Below are positions 8,722-18,172 of a stretch of 64,000 nt of DNA, one piece after another. The notes beneath the pieces were generated by a model. The model searched no databases. It saw nothing but the letters and a program-made list of their open reading frames with translations, and was not told the origin of the DNA. The position numbers and the translations under genes are program-made. The number at the start of each line of letters is the position of its first letter. Within the stretch, counting starts at the first letter, position 1. This DNA is from DATGUN01 sp035301285 (GTDB lineage Bacteria > Bacillota > Bacilli > Bacillales > Amphibacillaceae). The stretch is from assembly GCA_035301285.1 (NCBI GenBank), contig DATGUN010000012.1, positions 62,001 through 126,000 on the forward strand. The letters are read 5' to 3'.

Positions 8722-9119
8722 TCTCATGACCCCTTCAATCATAAAATAAAAGATTCATTGTATTTTTACAGTGCTATTATACTATAATATTGGTGAAAAA
8801 AGATAATGAAATCCTTTTTGTTCATTCCATGTTGCCTTCTCGGACTATTCTACCGTTTTATCAGAGGAAGGTTGCATTTCATAGATTAATTCAGTATACT
8901 GAAAAAAATTTATATTTGATATGCTGATAATCGTCCGTGGCTACGTATAGTTATGACGAACGTTGTCTTGTAGAAGCTGGGAGTGTTAAAACACCCTGGT
9001 TTTCTTTATATTCATTTGCCATTGTAAAAAGCCATCGACTGAATTTATCGCATATAAAATTGTTTGGCCATACCAAACTGATTGGTATGGCACAACTATA
9101 TGAAGTGGAGGGACGATTG
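8722..9119. promoter_or_regulatory. Divergent intergenic region with leader hairpins
   Basis: No convincing gene. The segment must hold the proline dehydrogenase promoter (minus strand) and the M20/YfcC promoter (plus strand). Two structures are visible before the M20 gene: GGGAGTGTT/AACACCC near 8980-9000, followed by a T-rich run, and a perfect 10-bp stem GCCATACCAA/TTGGTATGGC (9067-9076, 9082-9091) with a 5-base loop that ends about 12 bases before the ribosome site. They could be an operator or a transcript leader. Confidence 0.5.
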
Positions 9120-10277
9120 ATGGAATTGAATAAGGCATTTAGTGACATTCAAAAAGATTTGGTACATATCAGTGAAAAATTATACGATCATCCGGAGCTT
9201 GGCAACGAAGAATATCGTTCGATGGAGGTGCTTGTCGATTACTTGAAAAGGCACCAGTTTGATGTAGAAACAGGTTTGGTTGATGTGCCGACCTCTTTTC
9301 GTGCTGAGTTCACCAGTGAAAAACCTGGACCGACTGTTGCGTATCTCGCCGAATATGATGCACTGCCTGGCATTGGCCATGGCTGCGGACATAACTTGAT
9401 TGCTGCGACGAGTGTAGGGGCGGGTATCGCACTCAGTAAAATGATTGAGGATGTCGGTGGAAAGGTTGTCATACTTGGTACACCAGCCGAGGAAACAAAT
9501 GGGGCCAAAGTGCCGATGGCTGCACAAGGCGTTTTTGACGATATTGATGTCGCTATGATGGCGCACCCAGGTGGTGTTTCTGAGGAAAGCGGGGCAACAC
9601 TTGCTATTGATGCCATTCAGTTTGCGTTTACCGGTAAGACGTCACACGCATCGGCAGCACCTGAAGAGGGCATCAATGCACTTGATGGTGTCATTCAATT
9701 ATTTAATGGTATCAATGCCTTACGTGAACACGTGCCGTCTGATGTGCGTATGCATGGTATTATTTCGCAAGGCGGGGAAGCAGCCAATGTCGTACCCGGA
9801 TATGCTGTAGCTCAATTCTACTTCCGGGCGGAAACACGTAGCACGTTAGATGACATCGTGAAAAAGGTGAAGAAAATCGCTGAGGGAGCGTCCGCCATTT
9901 CAGGTGCAACGGTAGAGATATCAAACTATGAACTTAGCAATGATAACCTCGTAACGAATCAACATCTGTCTGAACGGTTTATAGATAACCTGAAGGCAAT
10001 AACAGATGAATCGATTGAACCCGCTGGTAAGGCAGGTGGTTCCAGCGATATCGGAAATGTCAGTCATGTTGTGCCAGCTATCCATCCGCACATCGGCATG
10101 AATGATGCCAGTCTCATCGCACATACGAAACGTTTCGCGGATACAACGGTGACACAGGATGGACGTGATTTCATCAAAAAAGGTGTATTGTCACTTGCTC
10201 AAACGGGATGGGACGTATTAAGCGATCCAGATTTACTGGAGTCGATCCAAACAGAATTTCAGCATGCGAACAAATAA
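9120..10277 (+). CDS. M20-family amidohydrolase (AbgB-like)
   Basis: The 385-residue zinc-dependent peptidase/amidohydrolase is closest in layout to the AbgB/PM20D2 branch, which splits p-aminobenzoyl-glutamate or other N-acyl amino acids and dipeptides in the cytoplasm. Metal-site blocks are visible: AEYDALPGIGHGCGHN (about residues 78-93), the PAEETNGAK segment (about 123), the dimerisation domain GKTSHASAAPEEG (about 174) and the C-terminal GGSSDIGNVSH block (about 302). The start is ATG 9120, 7 bases after GGAGGG; an in-frame GTG at 8937 would add 61 unrelated residues. A YfcC-type permease follows after 73 bases, so the pair probably imports and hydrolyses the same amide or peptide. Confidence 0.85.
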   Translation: MELNKAFSDIQKDLVHISEKLYDHPELGNEEYRSMEVLVDYLKRHQFDVETGLVDVPTSFRAEFTSEKPGPTVAYLAEYDALPGIGHGCGHNLIAATSVGAGIALSKMIEDVGGKVVILGTPAEETNGAKVPMAAQGVFDDIDVAMMAHPGGVSEESGATLAIDAIQFAFTGKTSHASAAPEEGINALDGVIQLFNGINALREHVPSDVRMHGIISQGGEAANVVPGYAVAQFYFRAETRSTLDDIVKKVKKIAEGASAISGATVEISNYELSNDNLVTNQHLSERFIDNLKAITDESIEPAGKAGGSSDIGNVSHVVPAIHPHIGMNDASLIAHTKRFADTTVTQDGRDFIKKGVLSLAQTGWDVLSDPDLLESIQTEFQHANK

Positions 10278-10350
10278 CTCCGGCATGTCTGTCATGAGAA
10301 CAACCATGGCCAGGGGACATAAATCATCTGAAGCTTGAAAGGAAGGTTAT

Positions 10351-11751
10351 ATGCAATCAAGTAATGGCACCAAGAAGAAAAAGTTTGCGTTTCCTCACGT
10401 TTTTGTACTTTTATTTGGCATGATTGTTGTATTTTCGATATTGACACATTTTATCCCTTCCGGAGAATTTGAACGAGTCGAAACAGATGATGGACAAACG
10501 GTAGTCGTCGATGGCACCTATCATGAGGTGGAAGAAAATCCGGTCGGTTTTTTCGGGGTATTTGAAATGGTTCATAAAGGACTCGTCGAAGGTTCAGGCA
10601 TCCTTTCTTTTATATTGATCATCGGGGGAGCATTCGGCATCTTGAATGCTACACGAGCAATTGATTCGGGTATGATCAAGATCGCGGAAAAGACAAAAGG
10701 AAAAGAAATCATCATCATTCCAATCGCCATGACATTCTTTTCACTTGGCGGTGCGACCTTTGGAATGTCTGAGGAAACGATTCCATTCGTATTGATATTC
10801 ATTCCGCTTGCATTACGAATCGGTTTCGATTCCATCGTGGGTGTTGCGATGGTCTTGGTTGGTGTATATGCTGGCTATGCGGGAGCTTTTCTTAATCCGT
10901 TTACAATCGGGGTTGCTCAAGGGATAGCTGAATTGCCGTTATTTTCAGGAATGGCTTTCAGAGTCTTGACTTGGTTTCTTTATACAGCCGTCAGTATTGC
11001 GTTTGTCATGCTATATGCCAGAAAAATCAAGAAAGATCCCACACGTAGTTCTATGCATCGTATTGATGAATCTTATAAGTTTGAAGAAACAGGTCACGTC
11101 ACATTGATGTGGCGACAGATTGTGATTATCGTTATGTTCCTCCTTACGATTGTTGGTCTTGCTGTAGGTGTTATGGTTTTTGATTGGTATATTACCGAAA
11201 TTGCCGGCCTGTTTTTACTGATGGGCATTATAGCAGGAGCGATTTACGGGATGTCACCGAATCTCATTGCGGAAAAATTTGTTGAAGGGTGCCGAGATAT
11301 CATTCTGGCAGCTGTTTCAGTCGGATTCGCATACGGAATTCTTGTGGCCCTCCAAGACAGCTTCACGATTGATACCATTTTATACACGATATCCAACTGG
11401 TTGAATCAAGCATCCACAAGTGTATCAGCCGTTGGGATGTATGCGGTTCAAGCAATCATGAATTTCCTCGTACCTTCAGGAAGTGGTCAGGCAGCATTGA
11501 CGATGCCCGTCATGACACCTTTGTCGGATTTGACGGGGGTCAGCAGGCAAACGGCTGTCTATGCTTTTCAACTTGGGGATGCTATATCGAATGCGTTCGT
11601 CCCGACCTCAGGTATTGTTATGGGAGCCATTGCTATCGCGCGCATTTCATGGCTTAAGTGGATGCGGTGGCTGCTGCCGCTCATCATTGTACAATATGCG
11701 ATGGGAGCCATCTTACTTGTAATCGCCCATACGTTTATTTGGACAGCATAA
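10351..11751 (+). CDS. YfcC-family transporter
   Basis: The 466-residue polytopic membrane protein (about 11-12 helices) belongs to the YfcC family in the C4-dicarboxylate/ArcD-like (IT) superfamily, whose members carry amino acids, dipeptides or organic acids. Family signs are the N-terminal FIPSGEFER segment after helix 1, GGAFGILNAT, the conserved GMSEE loop near residue 138, and NFLVPSGSGQAALTMP (about 371) in the second half. The start is ATG 10351 after GAAAGGAAGG. It is co-transcribed with the M20 hydrolase; the likely cargo is the substrate of that enzyme. The exact solute is unknown. Confidence 0.8.
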   Translation: MQSSNGTKKKKFAFPHVFVLLFGMIVVFSILTHFIPSGEFERVETDDGQTVVVDGTYHEVEENPVGFFGVFEMVHKGLVEGSGILSFILIIGGAFGILNATRAIDSGMIKIAEKTKGKEIIIIPIAMTFFSLGGATFGMSEETIPFVLIFIPLALRIGFDSIVGVAMVLVGVYAGYAGAFLNPFTIGVAQGIAELPLFSGMAFRVLTWFLYTAVSIAFVMLYARKIKKDPTRSSMHRIDESYKFEETGHVTLMWRQIVIIVMFLLTIVGLAVGVMVFDWYITEIAGLFLLMGIIAGAIYGMSPNLIAEKFVEGCRDIILAAVSVGFAYGILVALQDSFTIDTILYTISNWLNQASTSVSAVGMYAVQAIMNFLVPSGSGQAALTMPVMTPLSDLTGVSRQTAVYAFQLGDAISNAFVPTSGIVMGAIAIARISWLKWMRWLLPLIIVQYAMGAILLVIAHTFIWTA

Positions 11752-11786
11752 TGTAAAAGATTTAAAAGGATATGGATTTTTATGTC

Positions 11787-11857
11787 GGAACTACCGTTTC
11801 CAATAATTGAAGGCACTGTATCAGGTGCATTCATATTATGATGGATATGGTAGTTCC
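11787..11857 (+). terminator. Long-range inverted repeat after the YfcC gene
   Basis: GGAACTACC (11787-11795) and GGTAGTTCC (11849-11857) are perfect complements separated by 53 bases that include a smaller GGCACT/AGGTGC-like pairing, then TTTAATATT. It sits 35 bases after the stop and may be a terminator with a branched stem. A structured RNA is an alternative. Confidence 0.4.
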
Positions 11858-12369
11858 TTTAATATTCGAAAAATACTTTCTTATGGCTTTTTATAAAAAT
11901 AGAACAAAATACACTATGAATGGAAGGAAAATAGTCGTATGATATAATAGTATGGTATATTTGTATTATGTTTGTCGTTTTTGATAGACGAGTCAGAGTG
12001 GTATCGAACGAGACTGAAAGGGTTTGTGCACGATGGTTGTTGAGATGAATGGTGCGATTGGAAATGATGATAGAAGTCTTATGTGGGTGTAGTAAGGTTT
12101 TACATGTATTTGCTGAAGTGATACGTTTATCATAATAGAATTTTATATAATCGCTATATGATGGAATATTCAGTTTCCATGTCAGGCTACTTATTTAGTG
12201 ATGGCTGACAACATCTACATACATAAAGCAAATGAAAATAGAGGTAGGATAAGACGTTTGATATTATGGAACGTTTCTATTAGCGTTTTTCATTTCCGGA
12301 TTGAAGCGGAGTATTTTATATGAATCGAATCGTAAACGCTAAATTTTTTGTACATTTAGAGGTGAGGGT
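11858..12369 (+). promoter_or_regulatory. Gene-free region upstream of the opp operon
   Basis: No coding frame is supported. A TATAAT at 11943-11948 is a good -10 box but has no clear -35. Several GC-centred AT-rich half palindromes lie near 12270-12340, for example CGTAAACGCTAAA, which resembles a cre box with three mismatches. The opp promoter must lie here. Confidence 0.35.
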
Positions 12370-13305
12370 ATGGCCAAGTTTATTATAAGAAGAGTTGTCT
12401 TTGCCATCATATCGATATTCGTCATCGTGAGTGCGACATTTTTCCTGATGAAGGCGATACCGGGTGATCCAATTACAAGTGAAAACGATGAGGTACCTCC
12501 TGAGGTTTTGGAGGCGATGAAAGAACATTATGGTTTGAATGATCCGATCATGGAACAATATGGCAATTATTTGATCTCAGTTGCTAAATGGGATCTGGGA
12601 CCGTCGTATAAATATAAAGGGACGACAGTGAATGAAATCATCAATTCGAGTTTCCCTGTTTCCCTTGTCTTGGGTCTGTCATCATTGTTTATAGCCATTG
12701 CGTTTGGTTTGATACTAGGGGTGCTTGCTGCCTTGCACCATAATAAGTCCACTGATTACATATCGATGGTCGTTGCGGTCATCGGAATATCCATACCGAA
12801 TTTTGTCGTTGGGGCATTGCTCCAATACGTATTTGCTCAGAAACTCGGATGGTTTCCTTTGGCCAGGTGGGGGACGTTCAGCCACGTTGTTTTACCGTCA
12901 CTCGCCATTGCGGCATTACCGATGGCTTTTATCGCAAGGCTGACACGTTCGAACATGCTTGAAGTCTTATCGACAAACTACATCAAGACGGCACGGGCTA
13001 AAGGCGTCAAAAAATGGTTGGTCACGTATAAACATGCGCTTCGGAATGCATTGTTGCCCGTCATTACATTTTTAGGGCCAATGGCAGTCGGTATACTGAC
13101 GGGAACGTTTGTCATCGAACAAATCTTCGGCATTCCTGGGTTGGGACGCCATTTTATCACAAGTATTACGAATCGGGATTACACGGTGATCATGGGGACA
13201 ACCGTGTTTTACAGTGTCATTCTGATCGTCGTTGTGCTTATTATTGATATTTCATATGGTTTCATCGATCCGCGTATCAAATTGACGAGCGGGAAGGAGG
13301 ATTAA
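12370..13305 (+). CDS. oppB: Opp/Dpp peptide ABC transporter, permease B
   Basis: The 311-residue inner-membrane permease belongs to the oligopeptide/dipeptide ABC importer family, binding-protein-dependent type. It has one N-terminal helix (residues 9-29), a large outer loop with the GDP..LNDP pattern typical of OppB/DppB, and five further helices; the EAA cytoplasmic loop that docks on the ATPase is visible around residues 203-225 (YIKTARAKGVKK...ALRNA). Start ATG 12370 follows GAGGTGAGGG. Its stop overlaps the next start (TAATG). Opp and Dpp permeases cannot be separated by sequence alone; the following genes complete the transporter. Confidence 0.9.
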   Translation: MAKFIIRRVVFAIISIFVIVSATFFLMKAIPGDPITSENDEVPPEVLEAMKEHYGLNDPIMEQYGNYLISVAKWDLGPSYKYKGTTVNEIINSSFPVSLVLGLSSLFIAIAFGLILGVLAALHHNKSTDYISMVVAVIGISIPNFVVGALLQYVFAQKLGWFPLARWGTFSHVVLPSLAIAALPMAFIARLTRSNMLEVLSTNYIKTARAKGVKKWLVTYKHALRNALLPVITFLGPMAVGILTGTFVIEQIFGIPGLGRHFITSITNRDYTVIMGTTVFYSVILIVVVLIIDISYGFIDPRIKLTSGKED

Positions 13306-14228
13306 TGATGAACGAAGGCCCAATGAAAAAAGAATTCCAGCCTCTCGAGGCACATCAACGTTCGGATGATAAAATCAATCGTCCTAAAATATCATACTGG
13401 CAAGATGCTTGGCGGCGGCTTAAACAAAATAAGCTGGCTGTCATCAGTCTGGGTGTCATCATTTTCCTCATTGTCATGGCGATACTGGTTCCATGGCTCA
13501 GCCGATACGGCTATGATCAGCAGCATCTTTCGGATTCAAATGAAAAACCAGGTGGAAAGTTCTGGTTTGGTTCAGACGGACTCGGTCGGGATTTGTTCAC
13601 AAGAGTCTGGTACGGAGCACGTATATCATTGTTCATCGGTTTTGCCGCTTCGGCGATCGACCTTATCATCGGAGTCATCTGGGGTGGTATCGCTGGCTAT
13701 ATGGGTGGTAGAGTCGATGAAGTGATGATGCGGATTTGCGATATTTTATACGGACTTCCCTACATACTTGTCGTTGTCCTTTTGTTGGTTGTGATGGAAC
13801 AAGGTCTTTTCACGATTATCGTCGCAATGTCAATCACAGCATGGGTCAACATGGCACGTATTGTACGCGGGGAAATACTTCGGTTGAAAGAAGAGGAGTA
13901 TGTCATGGCAACCCGATCGATGGGAGCCAACATGTTTCATATTTTGTTCAAGCATCTGATCCCCAATTCAATGGGTCCTATATTGGTGACATTGACGTTT
14001 TCCATCCCGAATGCCATTTTCACTGAAGCATTTCTCAGCTTTTTGGGATTGGGTGTACAAGATCCGCAAGCCAGTTGGGGGACACTTACGAAAGAAGGTA
14101 TCGATGCCATGCAATATTACCCATGGATGGTACTGTTTCCTGCTGTATTCATCAGCTTGGCGATGCTTGCCTTTAATGTGCTTGGCGATGGTTTACGGGA
14201 TGCACTGGATCCACGGATGCGCAGCTAG
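13305..14228 (+). CDS. oppC: Opp/Dpp peptide ABC transporter, permease C
   Basis: The 307-residue second permease has the OppC-type N-terminal cytoplasmic tail, first helix at about residues 45-65, the FGSDGLGRDLFTRVWYGAR block (about 87-105) that marks the DppC/OppC family, and an EAA loop with EYVMATRSMGAN (about 199-210). It starts at ATG 13305 inside the stop of the B gene with GGAAGGAGG upstream, so translation of the two permeases is coupled. An adjacent ATG at 13308 could also serve. Confidence 0.9.
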   Translation: MMNEGPMKKEFQPLEAHQRSDDKINRPKISYWQDAWRRLKQNKLAVISLGVIIFLIVMAILVPWLSRYGYDQQHLSDSNEKPGGKFWFGSDGLGRDLFTRVWYGARISLFIGFAASAIDLIIGVIWGGIAGYMGGRVDEVMMRICDILYGLPYILVVVLLLVVMEQGLFTIIVAMSITAWVNMARIVRGEILRLKEEEYVMATRSMGANMFHILFKHLIPNSMGPILVTLTFSIPNAIFTEAFLSFLGLGVQDPQASWGTLTKEGIDAMQYYPWMVLFPAVFISLAMLAFNVLGDGLRDALDPRMRS

Positions 14229-14242
14229 AAGGGAGAATGAAT

Positions 14243-15259
14243 ATGGATAAATTGCTTGAAGTAAACGATTTACATGTATCGTTTAATACATACGCCGGAG
14301 AAGTCAAGGCAGTGCGCGGCATTCATTTTTCGATTGAAAAAGGTGAATCGGTTGCGATTGTCGGTGAGTCTGGTTGCGGAAAATCGGTCACGGCGGACAG
14401 TATATTGGGGCTTCTTCCGACACCACCCGGAAAAATAAAGAATGGGCAGGTCTTGTTTCAAGGGGAGGACTTGTTCCAAAAAACGGAAAAACAGCTTGAA
14501 CATATCAGAGGACGTGAAATCGGGGCTGTTTTCCAGGACCCGTTGACTTCGTTGAACCCGACAATGAAAGTCGGTGCGCAGATTGTCGAAGTATTATTGA
14601 AGCAAGACAATCTTGCAAAAAATGATATGAAAGACAAAGCCATCGATTTGCTGAAGCAAGTTGGCATTCCCATGCCGGAAAAACGATTTCACCAATATCC
14701 GCATCAGTTCAGTGGGGGTATGCGGCAACGCGTTATGATCGCTATTGCGCTTGCTTGCTCTCCGAAACTGTTGATTGCGGATGAGCCGACCACAGCCTTG
14801 GATGTCACGGTTCAGGCACAAATCATGGAGTTGATCAATGATTTGCAGGTGGAATACGATACGGCCATGATGCTTATAACACATGACTTGGGTGTTGTTG
14901 CTGAAACATGTGACAAGGTGATTGTCATGTATGCGGGAGAAATCGTCGAAACCGGGAATGTCAAAGATATTTTCAACCATCCGAAGCATCCGTATACACA
15001 AGCACTACTCCGCTCCATTCCAAGGCTTGATGATGACAAGGAACTGGAATCGATACCCGGAACCCCTCCGGACCTTTTGCATCCTCCTCAAGGATGTCCA
15101 TTTGTATCAAGGTGTCCGTTGGCGATGGAGGTATGTAAAAACAGGCATCCGGATCTGATAAGCGAAACGGAATCACAGAGTGTAAGATGTTGGCTCAGAC
15201 ATCCATATGCCAAGGAAATGTTGTCGGAACGTGAACAATATCAAGCGTACTACTCATGA
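14243..15259 (+). CDS. oppD: Opp/Dpp peptide ABC transporter, ATPase D
   Basis: The 338-residue ATPase energises peptide import. Walker A is GESGCGKSV (about residues 40-48), the Q-loop VFQDPLTSLNP follows, the signature is FSGGMRQRV (about 154) and Walker B LLIADEPTTALD (about 174); the H-loop His is in LITHDLGV. The C-terminal RCPLAMEVC-type Cys motif is the oligopeptide-ATPase domain (oligo_HPY) that can hold an iron-sulfur cluster. ATG 14243 is chosen because AAGGGAG lies 7 bases before it; the in-frame ATG at 14237 is too close to that site. Confidence 0.9.
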   Translation: MDKLLEVNDLHVSFNTYAGEVKAVRGIHFSIEKGESVAIVGESGCGKSVTADSILGLLPTPPGKIKNGQVLFQGEDLFQKTEKQLEHIRGREIGAVFQDPLTSLNPTMKVGAQIVEVLLKQDNLAKNDMKDKAIDLLKQVGIPMPEKRFHQYPHQFSGGMRQRVMIAIALACSPKLLIADEPTTALDVTVQAQIMELINDLQVEYDTAMMLITHDLGVVAETCDKVIVMYAGEIVETGNVKDIFNHPKHPYTQALLRSIPRLDDDKELESIPGTPPDLLHPPQGCPFVSRCPLAMEVCKNRHPDLISETESQSVRCWLRHPYAKEMLSEREQYQAYYS

Positions 15260-15273
15260 AAGGATGGTAACAC

Positions 15274-16284
15274 ATGGAGCAGACAATGAATGAAGACAGC
15301 TTTGGTGAACGTGAAGTGGATAATGAAAGGATTCTCCGTGTGGAACATTTAAAAAAATATTTCCGCTCGGGTAAAACAGCTGTAAAAGCTGTCGACGACG
15401 TTTCCTTGGATATCTATAAAAATGAAACACTTGGAGTGGTCGGTGAATCCGGCTGCGGGAAATCCACACTGGGAAGGACGATTGCACAACTTTATAATGC
15501 GACTGATGGGGATGTCTATTTTGAAGGGCGAAATATCCATAATCTCTCACGTCAAAAATTGAAAGAAGTCCGCCGTGACATGCAAGTGATTTTCCAGGAT
15601 CCATACTCTTCATTGAACCCTCGGATGACGGTCGGTGATATCATCGGTGAACCACTTGATTTGCATAAAATAGCAAAAGGCAAAGAACGTGAGAACCGTA
15701 TCAAGGAACTGCTTGAACTTGTCGGATTGGATGAGGAGCATATGAACCGCTACCCCCACGAATTCAGCGGGGGTCAATGTCAGCGGATTGGAATTGCAAG
15801 GGCACTGGCGCTTGAGCCGAAATTCATTATATGTGATGAACCGGTTTCTGCATTGGATGTTTCAGTGCAGGCGCAAGTCATCAAATTATTGAAGGACCTA
15901 CAAGAAAAAATGGGTCTCACTTATCTGTTCATTGCCCATGACTTGTCTGTCGTCAAACATATCAGCGACCGGATTGCCGTCATGTATCTCGGGAAAATCG
16001 TCGAAGTGATGGATGCGGATGTATTGAATACCGAACCATTGCATCCGTATACACAAGCGTTATTGTCCGCGGTCCCCGAACCTGATGTGACGAAGGAACG
16101 TCGTGAACGTATCATTTTAAAAGGGGATCTTCCGAGTCCAGCGAATCCCCCATCAGGGTGCAGTTTCAGAACAAGATGCCCCTTGGCGATGGATATTTGT
16201 TCTAGAATTGAACCACAGCTACGTGAAGTTAGACCAAATCATTATGTATCATGCCATCTGTTCAATGAAAACGATGATGAATGA
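15274..16284 (+). CDS. oppF: Opp/Dpp peptide ABC transporter, ATPase F
   Basis: The 336-residue second ATPase of the importer pairs with the D subunit. Walker A GESGCGKST (about residue 56), Q-loop QVIFQDPYSSLNPR, signature FSGGQCQRIGIA (about 164), Walker B FIICDEPVSALD (about 185), and the oligo_HPY C-terminus with RCPLAMDIC. It starts at ATG 15274 after AAAGGATGG, 14 bases behind the D stop, and carries a longer acidic N-terminus than B. subtilis OppF. The signature has Cys instead of the usual Gln or Arg before QR, which is a tolerated variation. Confidence 0.9.
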   Translation: MEQTMNEDSFGEREVDNERILRVEHLKKYFRSGKTAVKAVDDVSLDIYKNETLGVVGESGCGKSTLGRTIAQLYNATDGDVYFEGRNIHNLSRQKLKEVRRDMQVIFQDPYSSLNPRMTVGDIIGEPLDLHKIAKGKERENRIKELLELVGLDEEHMNRYPHEFSGGQCQRIGIARALALEPKFIICDEPVSALDVSVQAQVIKLLKDLQEKMGLTYLFIAHDLSVVKHISDRIAVMYLGKIVEVMDADVLNTEPLHPYTQALLSAVPEPDVTKERRERIILKGDLPSPANPPSGCSFRTRCPLAMDICSRIEPQLREVRPNHYVSCHLFNENDDE

Positions 16285-16427
16285 CACATGCATCACAGGG
16301 GGAGGCGATTGTTCAAAGCTTGAAAACCGAATCACTTATCATAGGCGCTTTTGAAATGGAATAAACCACGGATTTTGAAAGAATTGGAAACACTCTAGAT
16401 GAGAGTTTAAATACACCCAGGGAGGTT

Positions 16428-18065
16428 ATGCAATTGAAGCGATTTATTCTATTCTTTTTATTAGCCACATTTAGCACCGGAGCTGTCTTGACAGGATGTT
16501 CGAACGACAGTGATATAACAGGGGATGGCGGCGGAAACAGTGACGGTGGGGACGATGATAATGTCCTTAGATTGAACTTACATGACGAACCGACTGTTTT
16601 TGACCCAGGTACACAGGAAGATTATGTATCCGGCATCATCAGCATGCAGATGTTTGACGGGTTGATGCGAACAGGTGAAGATGGTGAACCCGAAAAATCA
16701 CTTGCTGAAGATATCGATATTTCGGATGATGAATTGACATACACGTTTACATTGCGTGATGCGGAATGGTCCAATGGTGACCCCGTGACCGCGGGTGATT
16801 TTGAGTATGCATGGAAACGGGTGCTCGATCCTGATACAGGATCGAATGATGCCAACGAATTGTATTTCATCGAAAATGCAGCAGACTATTATAAAGGCGA
16901 TGCTGATGAAGATGAAGTAGGTGTGAAAGCGTTAGACGATGATACATTGGAAGTGACACTCGAGAGTCCGACTGAATACTTCTTGGAGTACGCAACGACT
17001 CCGACATTAGGCCCATTGAATGAAGATGCGATTGAAGAAGCGGGTGAAGATGAGGAATGGGCCAACGATCCGGATACAGCTGTTGTTAACGGACCATTCA
17101 AACTGGCATCATATGAGCCCCAAAATGAACTTATTCTGGAAAAGAATGAAGATTACTGGGATGCAGATAGTGTCAAAATGGACAAGATAGAGTTTTCCAT
17201 CGTGGATGAAGCGAACACTGAGCTCGGTATGTTCGATCAAGGCGAGTTGGACTGGGCTGGGCTTCCGGTAGGTGAATTGCCGCGTGATGCCATCCAAAGT
17301 TTGCAAGATGATGACGACCTACACTCTGAAGTGATGGCAAGGTCAGCTTATGTCCGTTTCAATACTGAAAAAGAACCATTTACGAATGAAAAGATCCGTA
17401 AAGCTTTTGCTTATGCCATCAACAGGGAAGAAATTGCCAGCAGTGCCACTTATGATACGGCTGAGCCATTGATGGGCTATATCCCGAAAACAATGGCTTT
17501 AAAAGAAGACGGTTATTTTGATGATAACAATGTAGATGAAGCGAAGGAACTATTGGAAGAAGGTATGGAGGAACTTGGAATTTCAGAACTACCGGAAGTT
17601 ACGTTCCTATATAATACCTCATCGGAAAATAAAAAGGTCGCACAAATTCTTCAAGCACAGCTGAATGAGGCTTTGGATGTTGATGTGAAATTGGAACACG
17701 AAGAATCGAAAGTGTTTTTCGAAGACCAGAATAATATGAAGTTCGACTTTTCGATTTCTGGTTTGACAGGGTCTTATAATGATCCAATCGGCTTTTTGAA
17801 AAACTATGAAGAAGCTGATACAAATGTCAACAACACAATGTGGGAAAACGAAGAATACAACGAATATCTCGACCAGGCACGTCATGAAACAGATACAGAC
17901 AAACGTGATGAATATCTTGAAAAAGCGGAAGCGCTCATGATGGACGAAATGCCTTTATTCGGTCTGTATACCGCTTCAAACTATTGGGTGCAGAACGAAG
18001 ATGTCAAAGGTTACCGTATCGATCCGACGGGTCATATCGATTATAAATGGGTTTCTAAAGAATAA
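16428..18065 (+). CDS. oppA: Peptide-binding lipoprotein of the Opp/Dpp transporter
   Basis: The 545-residue extracellular solute-binding protein (SBP family 5) captures oligopeptides or murein peptides and delivers them to the permeases just upstream. The lipobox LTGC lies at about residues 20-23; the mature start is a Gly/Asp-rich tether. The domain opens with DEPTVFDPG, which matches OppA/DppE proteins, and the mature chain is very acidic, as in halophiles. ATG 16428 is only 2 bases behind GGGAGG, whereas TTG 16434 is 8 bases behind, so TTG (giving MKRFILF) may be the true start. Placement last in the operon, after a 143-base gap, resembles an extra promoter for high expression (inference). 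Confidence 0.9.
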   Translation: MQLKRFILFFLLATFSTGAVLTGCSNDSDITGDGGGNSDGGDDDNVLRLNLHDEPTVFDPGTQEDYVSGIISMQMFDGLMRTGEDGEPEKSLAEDIDISDDELTYTFTLRDAEWSNGDPVTAGDFEYAWKRVLDPDTGSNDANELYFIENAADYYKGDADEDEVGVKALDDDTLEVTLESPTEYFLEYATTPTLGPLNEDAIEEAGEDEEWANDPDTAVVNGPFKLASYEPQNELILEKNEDYWDADSVKMDKIEFSIVDEANTELGMFDQGELDWAGLPVGELPRDAIQSLQDDDDLHSEVMARSAYVRFNTEKEPFTNEKIRKAFAYAINREEIASSATYDTAEPLMGYIPKTMALKEDGYFDDNNVDEAKELLEEGMEELGISELPEVTFLYNTSSENKKVAQILQAQLNEALDVDVKLEHEESKVFFEDQNNMKFDFSISGLTGSYNDPIGFLKNYEEADTNVNNTMWENEEYNEYLDQARHETDTDKRDEYLEKAEALMMDEMPLFGLYTASNYWVQNEDVKGYRIDPTGHIDYKWVSKE

Positions 18066-18113
18066 GAACAACATGTAAATCCGATAAAAATTCAATAGAC
18101 AAATAATAATCAA

Positions 18114-18145
18114 GAGACGGGGTGGCGCGATTTGCTCCCCGTCTC
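18114..18145 (+). promoter_or_regulatory. Perfect hairpin between oppA and the M20 deacylase
   Basis: GAGACGGGG (18114-18122) and CCCCGTCTC (18137-18145) form a 9-bp GC-rich stem with a 14-base loop. No T-run follows, so it is more likely a stabilising or processing element, or a partial attenuator, than a full terminator. It lies 28 bases before the M20 start. Confidence 0.55.
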
Positions 18146-18172
18146 TCCCAATTAGACAGGAGGGGACGATTG

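Noticed and set aside
8937..9119. 61-residue extension of the M20 amidohydrolase
   Set aside because: It spans two hairpins, lacks family similarity and ATG 9120 has a good ribosome site.
11858..12369. Riboswitch or T-box before the opp operon
   Set aside because: No conserved T-box, lysine or other known riboswitch core was recognised by eye; only scattered short repeats.
18122..18172. 17-residue extension of the second M20 gene
   Set aside because: It starts inside a GC-rich hairpin; the AGGAGGGG site belongs to ATG 18173.
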